Source: Candidatus Glassiibacteriota bacterium
GTDB taxonomy: Bacteria; Gemmatimonadota; Glassbacteria; GWA2-58-10
DNA length: 11,432 bases
Direction: 5' to 3'
NCBI GenBank assembly: GCA_030604975.1
Contig: JAUVUV010000032.1
Span: forward strand, 1-11,432
A program made the position numbers and the translations under genes. Of the stretch, positions 7,201 through 11,432 are shown in pieces (position 1 is the first letter of the stretch; every line of letters begins with the position of its first letter). Below the pieces are notes generated by a model that did no database searches, had not been told where the DNA came from, and worked only from the letters and a program-made list of their open reading frames with translations.

Positions 7201-8241
7201 ATGATTTTAAGCAAAACAGGCCGGGTTTTTCAAATATTACTGGTTGTAATATTTTTCTCTCCCCATTTTTCCTGGCCCTTGTTCGCAGCAGAATCTGCCG
7301 GGGGATACAGGAGGCTCGCCGGCGAGGGTATCGCTGTTTACTATAGGCCTCCGGATGATAAAGTCGCCCGCCAGTACCTCAGCTGGGCCCAATCATTCAC
7401 CCCTCAGCCGGATTGGCTTGGCGTCGGCCGGCTGCCTGAACTGAAAATCTATATAGCGCCCACATTAGATGAGTTCGACCGTCTCAGTGGCGGCAGGCTG
7501 CCGGAGTGGGGGGTTGCCTGCGCCTTGCCGGGAGAGAACCTCGTGATAGTAAGATCCCCGCGGATCGTCCCTCTCTGGATAGAAGACCCAAAAGAAATCC
7601 TGTGGCACGAGACCAGCCATGTTATCCTGGAACATTGGTTGGGCCCGGCTGAAATACCCCGCTGGTTTCACGAGGGCTACGCGCAATACGCAAGCAGGAT
7701 GTGGGGTATCGGCAATTCCCTTGAATTCTCGGTGGCGCTCCTTGTCGGGATGGTGCTGCCGCTGGATGCACTGGCCGAGGGATTCCCTGAAAGCGAGAAA
7801 GGCGCACGCCGGGCTTACCTTCAGAGCTATACAGTGGTGGAATACCTGTTCAGCCACTGGGAAAAGTCTCACATTCAGTTTCTTTTCCGAAAGTGGCGCG
7901 AGATGGGCAACCTGGACCGCGCCTTGAGAATAAGTTTGGGCCTGACTCTGGGCCAGTTTGAAAAACGCTGGAAGAAATGGGCCGAGGTGCGCTATGGCTG
8001 GCTTAAACTGCTGACAAGTGTCACACTGATCTGGATCCTGGTCGCCGTGCTTTTTATCACGGTTTACGTTTCCCGCCGCCAGAGATTCAAGCGCAGGCTG
8101 GCGGAGATGCGGCATGCCGAGTCAGCGAGCTTCGATAGCCCGGTCCCGGGTGAATTGGATCAGGCTGGAAGTGAGGATTTGCAGCCCCCTGGAAGAGAGA
8201 AATCCGATGGGGAAAGGCCTGCACCACAGGCTAATGATTAA
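7201..8241 (+). CDS. Membrane-anchored periplasmic metalloprotease, peptidase-MA-like
   Basis: The protein has 346 residues from the ATG at 7201. A TTG at 7195 would add two residues, and both starts have only a weak GGA upstream. It begins with a Sec signal peptide (hydrophobic core about 9-24, likely cleavage after FAA near 29-31). The extracytoplasmic domain carries the gluzincin motif HETSH (136-140) and WFHEGYAQY (155-163), whose E158 is the probable third zinc ligand. That is the pattern of the peptidase MA_2 family. A transmembrane helix follows (about 270-290, LLTSVTLIWILVAVLFITVYV-type core), then the basic stretch SRRQRFKRR and a polar, acidic tail of about 45 residues. By the positive-inside rule the catalytic domain faces the periplasm and the tail the cytoplasm. 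It precedes an ECF sigma factor by 67 bp, so a role in releasing the anti-sigma factor is conceivable. That role is inference; the fold and topology are well supported. Confidence 0.8.
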   Translation: MILSKTGRVFQILLVVIFFSPHFSWPLFAAESAGGYRRLAGEGIAVYYRPPDDKVARQYLSWAQSFTPQPDWLGVGRLPELKIYIAPTLDEFDRLSGGRLPEWGVACALPGENLVIVRSPRIVPLWIEDPKEILWHETSHVILEHWLGPAEIPRWFHEGYAQYASRMWGIGNSLEFSVALLVGMVLPLDALAEGFPESEKGARRAYLQSYTVVEYLFSHWEKSHIQFLFRKWREMGNLDRALRISLGLTLGQFEKRWKKWAEVRYGWLKLLTSVTLIWILVAVLFITVYVSRRQRFKRRLAEMRHAESASFDSPVPGELDQAGSEDLQPPGREKSDGERPAPQAND

Positions 8242-8254
8242 GCCATATAAAAAT

Positions 8255-8281
8255 TGTAACCAATTATCCGCTACAGTTGTC
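8255..8281 (+). promoter_or_regulatory. Possible ECF-type promoter before the sigma factor gene
   Basis: TGTAAC (8255-8260) and TGTC (8278-8281) are 17 bases apart. They resemble the TGAAAC / CGTC elements of many ECF sigma promoters, which typically drive their own sigma gene. The start point would fall about 20 bases before the ATG at 8309. No equally good copy is seen upstream of the other genes, so this may be chance. Confidence 0.22.
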
Positions 8282-8308
8282 AAAAGTAGTGAAATCACAA
8301 ACCAAACA

Positions 8309-8881
8309 ATGAAAAAATCTGCAATGGAGCAAGATAAAAAGCTTGTTGAGCTGATCCTGAAAGGTGAGCGTGAGAGATTCGGTGTTTTGGTGGAGCGTTA
8401 CCAGCGCGCAATCTATCGTTTCCTGATGAACATGGGATTGGATCATGACGAGGCTGCGGATACGATGCAGAACGCATTCGTGAAAGCTTATGACAAATTG
8501 CATACACTGCGCGGAGGAGAGCACTTTCGGGTCTGGCTCTACAGCATAGCGGCCAATCAGGCAAGGAACTACATGCGACGCAGGGCTCGCGAGCTGCCCC
8601 TTGAGGAGCCAGACATGCCGGTTCATGAAGAAGACCCGGGCCTCTTGGTCGAGCGCGAACAGCTGCGAAGCTTGCTTTCAGGTGCCTTAAAACGATTGCC
8701 CGAGGACCAGCGGAAAGTCGTGGTGCTCAGAGCATTTGAGAATATGCCTTTCAAGGAAGTGGCCGAGGTTTGCAGTATCAGCTTGAGCAATGCGAAAACG
8801 AGTTACCACCGAGCGCTCAAGAAGATGCAAAGATGGCTGAAACCTGTAGCTTCCAGGATGAACCTGGAAAATCAGGGGTGA
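8309..8881 (+). CDS. ECF-family RNA polymerase sigma factor
   Basis: ECF sigma factors direct RNA polymerase to a small regulon once freed from an anti-sigma factor. From ATG 8309 the protein has 190 residues, the usual size. Region 2 runs from FGVLVERYQRAIYRFLMNMG (24-43) through DHDEAADTMQNAFVKAYDKL (45-64) to FRVWLYSIAANQARNYMRRR (73-92), covering core binding and -10 recognition. Region 4 runs from about 125 to 177, with LPEDQRKVVVLRAF (130-143), FKEVAEVCSIS (148-158) and LSNAKTSYHRALKKM (159-173) as the -35-recognition helix-turn-helix. The short acidic linker between them shows there is no region 3. The start is uncertain: ATG at 8324 is also possible, and the frame stays open upstream to 8114, with an ATG at 8234 overlapping the end of the protease gene, but homology begins only near residue 9. 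The stop TGA overlaps the ribosome-binding site of the anti-sigma gene, giving tight coupling. Confidence 0.92.
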   Translation: MKKSAMEQDKKLVELILKGERERFGVLVERYQRAIYRFLMNMGLDHDEAADTMQNAFVKAYDKLHTLRGGEHFRVWLYSIAANQARNYMRRRARELPLEEPDMPVHEEDPGLLVEREQLRSLLSGALKRLPEDQRKVVVLRAFENMPFKEVAEVCSISLSNAKTSYHRALKKMQRWLKPVASRMNLENQG

Positions 8882-8884
8882 AAA

Positions 8885-9532
8885 ATGGATTGTCCGATAG
8901 ATGAAATCCTGTTGATCGATTACCTTGAAGGTGAACTGGAGCCGAAAATGGCCCGCCAGGTGGAGCAGCATCTGGAAGCCTGCCGCCCCTGCCGGGCTGA
9001 GTACGAATCCTTGCTCAAGGTGAAACAGGCCCTTGCCGGGGTAAAAGAATCCGTGGTGGATCAACCTCCCGAGTCTTTCTGGCAGGAGAACTTTCAGGCT
9101 GTAGCCCGGGCTACTTATGAGCGAGATTCTTCAACTGGAGTATCAGGTGGAAAAGTGCTGAGCTTCCCCAGGTTCAGCAGGCTCAGGATTCTCGCTGCTG
9201 CTGCGATTGTCTTACTCGCCCTCGCCGGAGTGCTCAGGCTGGGATTGGGGCCTATCGGCCCGCCGCGGGGCCCTTCTGCAGAGCTTGCGCAAGTTACGGA
9301 GGCTAACCAGGCTTATGTGGATTCGCTCTATCAGTTGGCCGAGACGATTTACCAGTATCAAATTGCCCTGAATGCAATGGAATCGATGGTTGAGCTTGGT
9401 GCGGACCAGGAGAACGGTTACGTGCCTGCCGGGATGGAAGTTCCAGCTTACAGTTCAGTGTATGATGGGCTGGCTGAATTGGAAGACAACCAGCTTCAGC
9501 AAGTTATGTACGCACTGGCCAGTGATTTATAA
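8885..9532 (+). CDS. Zinc-finger transmembrane anti-sigma factor
   Basis: The 215-residue protein begins with a ZAS-type domain. C3 and HLEACRPC (H29, C33, C36) give the Cys...HxxxCxxC zinc-binding pattern of anti-sigma factors that clamp ECF sigmas. One transmembrane helix follows (about 101-120, ILAAAAIVLLALAGVLRLG), placing the N-terminal domain in the cytoplasm and about 95 residues in the periplasm. That periplasmic part has a Tyr/Gln-rich helix (YVDSLYQLAETIYQYQIALNAM region, 144-165) and no recognised domain. The gene starts 3 bp after the sigma stop codon with AGGGG at 8874-8878, so both are made from one message in a fixed ratio, as is usual for such pairs. The start is secure. Zinc binding is inferred from the motif. 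The signal that triggers release is unknown, but the downstream periplasmic proteins are the obvious candidates to act on its outer domain. Confidence 0.88.
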   Translation: MDCPIDEILLIDYLEGELEPKMARQVEQHLEACRPCRAEYESLLKVKQALAGVKESVVDQPPESFWQENFQAVARATYERDSSTGVSGGKVLSFPRFSRLRILAAAAIVLLALAGVLRLGLGPIGPPRGPSAELAQVTEANQAYVDSLYQLAETIYQYQIALNAMESMVELGADQENGYVPAGMEVPAYSSVYDGLAELEDNQLQQVMYALASDL

Positions 9533-9536
9533 ATAT

Positions 9537-9564
9537 AATTCTTTTGTGGTAATTCTTTTATGGT
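9537..9564 (+). repeat. Two tandem 14-bp direct repeats upstream of the first Spy-like gene
   Basis: AATTCTTTTGTGGT (9537-9550) is followed immediately by AATTCTTTTATGGT (9551-9564), with 13 of 14 bases identical. The pair lies in the 64-bp gap between the anti-sigma stop and the next start. The copies are 14 bp apart, about one and a third helical turns. They could be paired protein-binding sites or promoter elements, or a small slippage duplication. Confidence 0.6.
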
Positions 9565-9596
9565 AAAAGCCTTAAATCAACAAGGAGTGCTGAAAA

Positions 9597-10394
9597 ATGT
9601 TTAAACCAAGAACAACGATCCTGCTCTGCCTGTTGCTCACTTTCTATGCGGCAGGCTCCTATCTGGACGCTGCGGAAGATTCGGACAAGCCGGAAATAGA
9701 GACGACCAATAGCGTCTGTATCTCCGGGCCGGAAGGGGAGATTACTGTAACTCTGCCGGAGCTGGATTATCTCGAATACCTGGCCATGGCGCCCCAAGCT
9801 CGTGGTAAATCTCGTGATCGTTCTGGAAGAAGGGCCAGGCACGAGGAAAGAATCGGCCTGTTCCGTCTCTGGCGAATCATGGAAGAATTGGAACTTAACG
9901 ATGATCAGGTGGACAAGTTCTTCCCGTTGATGCGCAAGATGATGGGAAGGGAGCGAGAACTGGCGGGGAAGAAACGCGAACTGCTGAAAAACTTGCGCGA
10001 AGAACTGAAGAAAGAAGAGCCGTCTGATAAAGAACTGGAAAGGCTGATGACTGAGATCAGGAATCAAGCGAAACTCGCCTGGCAGCAAAGAGTAGACAAT
10101 CTGGATCAGTTCGCAGGGCTTCTCACGGTTGAGCAGCGGGCCCGACTCTTTCTCTCGTTGAATAACGTGGAAAAAGATATCTGGGAATCTATCGCCAGGG
10201 TGAGAATGGGTCCCATGATCAAGCCTGAATTCAAGTTCGACAAAGAGAAATTCCAGCGTCAGATGCTGAAACTTCGCAAGAACCTGGATAGCCTCAATAT
10301 CCGCCTCAAGCTAGAAGGCTTGCCCGGGCTACCGGAGTTTATGGAAACTATTGATGAAGATGAGGAACCCGAAGAGGAAAAACCAGAGAATTGA
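9597..10394 (+). CDS. Secreted Spy/CpxP/CnrX-like helical protein
   Basis: The 265-residue protein starts with a Sec signal peptide (hydrophobic core 7-20, cleavage probably near AAGS or LDAA, 18-26). After an ordinary strand-rich piece (about 32-65) and an Arg-rich linker (69-85) comes a long charged helical region (about 86-190). It contains LELNDDQVDKFFPLM (98-112) and LLTVEQRARLF (175-185), the paired LTxxQ-like motifs of the Spy/CpxP/metal-resistance family, which form antiparallel helical hairpins in the periplasm as chaperones or metal sensors. The C-terminus is acidic (EDEEPEEEKPEN). The ATG has a strong AAGGAG at 9582-9587. It follows the anti-sigma gene by 64 bp, and a similar gene follows it. 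Family members linked to ECF/anti-sigma pairs (CnrX) sense metals. No clear His/Met metal cluster is visible here, so a chaperone or stress-sensor role is equally likely. Confidence 0.72.
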   Translation: MFKPRTTILLCLLLTFYAAGSYLDAAEDSDKPEIETTNSVCISGPEGEITVTLPELDYLEYLAMAPQARGKSRDRSGRRARHEERIGLFRLWRIMEELELNDDQVDKFFPLMRKMMGRERELAGKKRELLKNLREELKKEEPSDKELERLMTEIRNQAKLAWQQRVDNLDQFAGLLTVEQRARLFLSLNNVEKDIWESIARVRMGPMIKPEFKFDKEKFQRQMLKLRKNLDSLNIRLKLEGLPGLPEFMETIDEDEEPEEEKPEN

Positions 10395-10400
10395 CTATGC

Positions 10401-10431
10401 GCTGCAAAGTTTTTGAAGCATCAGTTTTTTT
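10401..10431 (+). terminator. Weak terminator or attenuator between the two Spy-like genes
   Basis: A stem with seven pairs and one G-A mismatch (10401-10408 with 10412-10419, loop GTT) is followed after five bases by seven Ts (10425-10431). The stem is mostly A-T inside and the T-run is offset, so termination is probably partial. It could lower expression of the downstream gene relative to the upstream one. Confidence 0.35.
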
Positions 10432-10462
10432 CAATTAGTCGGTAACTTAGCTGGAGGTGAAA

Positions 10463-11432
10463 ATGATTCGTAGAATTAATCTTATTTTTTCATCCCTGCT
10501 TGTAATTTACCTGATACTGGCTATGACTCTGAGCGTTACAAGCCTGAACGCAGAGCCGAGAGGGCGTTTCAGCCGGAATGACAGGGGCCTGCTGGCCCAG
10601 CGCCAGAGCGACCGCGGCCGCAATTTCCAGAAACAGGCGGAAGAACGATTCAACAAAATGTGCGAGTTCCTGGTACTGGATGAACAGCAGAAAAAGGAAG
10701 CGCGCAAGCTGTTCGATGCCCGGCGCAAGGAGATGAGAAAGATTATGGGCGATGCCCGCAAGGGCAAGCTCAGCCGCGAGGAAACCCGGGCCAAGATGGC
10801 GGAGAGTTTTAAAAATTATCGCGAGAAATTCGAGAACCTTCTTACCGAAGAGCAGAAAGCCAAACTCGAACTGTGGGAGCAGGAAAACCAGAGAAGAGGC
10901 AGGAGAGGAGGCTCTGCACCAGGGGCTGACCTGTTCGAAAAGTTGGATCTCGATGATTCCCAGAAAGAGCAGTTGGCTCAGAACAGAACCCAGCACCAGA
11001 ACACACTTCGCGAGCTCAGGGAGAAGGTTCGCAGCGGTGAACTTACCAGAGAGAGACTTCGGCCGTTAATAGAAGAAGAAAACCGGAGGTCTCAAGAGCG
11101 AGTGGAAGAAATCCTGACTGCCGCACAAATCGAGCAATTAAAACAACTCCGCCGGAAAGCCCGGTTTGCCCGCGCCAGGCGTGGAATGCCGGGGGGAGGA
11201 CTGCTGCGCCATCCCGGCCTGCGGAAAACCCGGTTCGCCCATGCAAGGAGAGAGATGCCGGGAACCTTCATGCACCATCCCGGCCTGCGGGAAACCCGGT
11301 TCGCCCACACCGCCCGTAGGATGGTGCCCGGGAAAAGGCCGGGAGCAGCTCCCCTGGCACATTTTCTCGGTGCGGTCAGAAAGCAAATGGACCTAAGCGA
11401 TGAGCAGCGAGAACAGATTCGAAAAATCGTAG
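10463..11432 (+). CDS. Secreted multi-module Spy/CpxP-like repeat protein (3' end beyond window)
   Basis: An open frame starts at ATG 10463, with GGAGG at 10453-10457, and runs without a stop to the right edge: 323 residues so far. Residues 1-30 are a Sec signal peptide ending SLNA. Then come Spy-like helical units in tandem. Unit 1 has LVLDEQQKKEARKLF (70-84), KGKLSREE (100-107) and LLTEEQKAKL (126-135). Unit 2 has LDLDDSQKEQL (161-171), SGELTRER (191-198) and ILTAAQIEQL (217-226). These landmarks are exactly 91 residues apart in both units. A third unit begins at MDLSDEQREQI (309-319). Between units 2 and 3 lie three Arg/His/Pro-rich repeats (231 to about 294). The protein is therefore an internally duplicated relative of the preceding gene's product, exported to the periplasm. 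Histidines and methionines in the repeats could bind metal. The total length and C-terminus are unknown. Confidence 0.8.
   Translation, partial: MIRRINLIFSSLLVIYLILAMTLSVTSLNAEPRGRFSRNDRGLLAQRQSDRGRNFQKQAEERFNKMCEFLVLDEQQKKEARKLFDARRKEMRKIMGDARKGKLSREETRAKMAESFKNYREKFENLLTEEQKAKLELWEQENQRRGRRGGSAPGADLFEKLDLDDSQKEQLAQNRTQHQNTLRELREKVRSGELTRERLRPLIEEENRRSQERVEEILTAAQIEQLKQLRRKARFARARRGMPGGGLLRHPGLRKTRFAHARREMPGTFMHHPGLRETRFAHTARRMVPGKRPGAAPLAHFLGAVRKQMDLSDEQREQIRKIV
11153..11335 (+). repeat. Three in-frame coding repeats of 69, 66 and about 48 bp
   Basis: Copy 1 (11153-11221) encodes RKARFARARRGMPG...RHPGL. Copy 2 (11222-11287) encodes RKTRFAHARREMPG...HHPGL. Copy 3 (11288 to about 11335) encodes RETRFAHTARRMVPG and then decays. 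The bases CGGAAA/GACCCGGTTCGCC and CATCCCGGCCTG are nearly identical between copies, so the duplication is recent relative to the surrounding helical modules. Copies differ by whole codons, keeping the frame, which points to selection on the protein. Copies 1 and 2 carry RHP or HHP followed by GL. Confidence 0.8.

Noticed and set aside
8114..8308. N-terminal extension of the sigma factor to the first possible start
   Set aside because: The extra 65 residues overlap the 3' end of the protease gene in another frame and show no sigma-factor homology. ECF proteins normally begin where the 8309 start places it.
11153..11335. Regularly spaced repeats resembling a short CRISPR array
   Set aside because: The units are 66-69 bp with no distinct spacers, differ by whole codons and lie inside a long open frame.
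11043..11396. Several overlapping minus-strand frames with repeated GEPGFPQAGM-like peptides, and a plus-strand frame in another register
   Set aside because: They arise from the 66-69 bp coding repeats read in other frames. The plus-strand frame from 10463 has a signal peptide, a ribosome-binding site and family motifs.

Overview
The window reads as a piece of chromosome from a bacterium of intermediate GC, with ordinary bacterial codon use and ribosome-binding sites. Nothing fixes the taxon. The gene style (an ECF sigma factor, a zinc-finger anti-sigma factor and Spy/CpxP-like periplasmic helical proteins, preceded by a membrane-anchored peptidase-MA-type protease) is what I associate with uncultivated FCB-group or related lineages. 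That placement is a guess.

Layout from left to right. Bases 1-109 hold the 3' end of a small AT-rich reading frame, possibly a transposase remnant, followed by about 320 bases without a convincing gene. Bases 429-4337 are three genes on the minus strand in probable operon order: a DUF885-type zinc metallopeptidase (first transcribed), a circularly permuted ATP-grasp-like ligase, and a class I SAM methyltransferase. The genes are only 14-43 bp apart. A divergent AT-rich intergenic region follows, and its right half can fold into a compact multi-stem RNA just upstream of rnr (RNase R, plus strand). rnr converges on rpsT (ribosomal protein S20, minus strand, GTG start). The intrinsic terminator of rpsT lies inside the last codons of rnr.

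From 7201 to the right edge all genes are on the plus strand: a signal-peptide-bearing HExxH protease with a C-terminal membrane anchor, an ECF sigma factor, its zinc-finger membrane anti-sigma factor, and two secreted Spy/CpxP/CnrX-like helical proteins. The last protein runs off the right edge. It is built from tandem Spy-like modules in exact 91-residue register, interrupted by three copies of an Arg/His/Pro-rich 22-23-residue repeat.

The right half looks like a coherent envelope-sensing unit: periplasmic helical sensors or chaperones, a transmembrane anti-sigma factor and the sigma factor it would hold, with a periplasm-facing protease next door. It resembles the cnrYXH metal-sensing logic, but the sensor component is duplicated and internally expanded. 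This system-level reading is inference. The family assignments of the individual genes are well supported by visible motifs.
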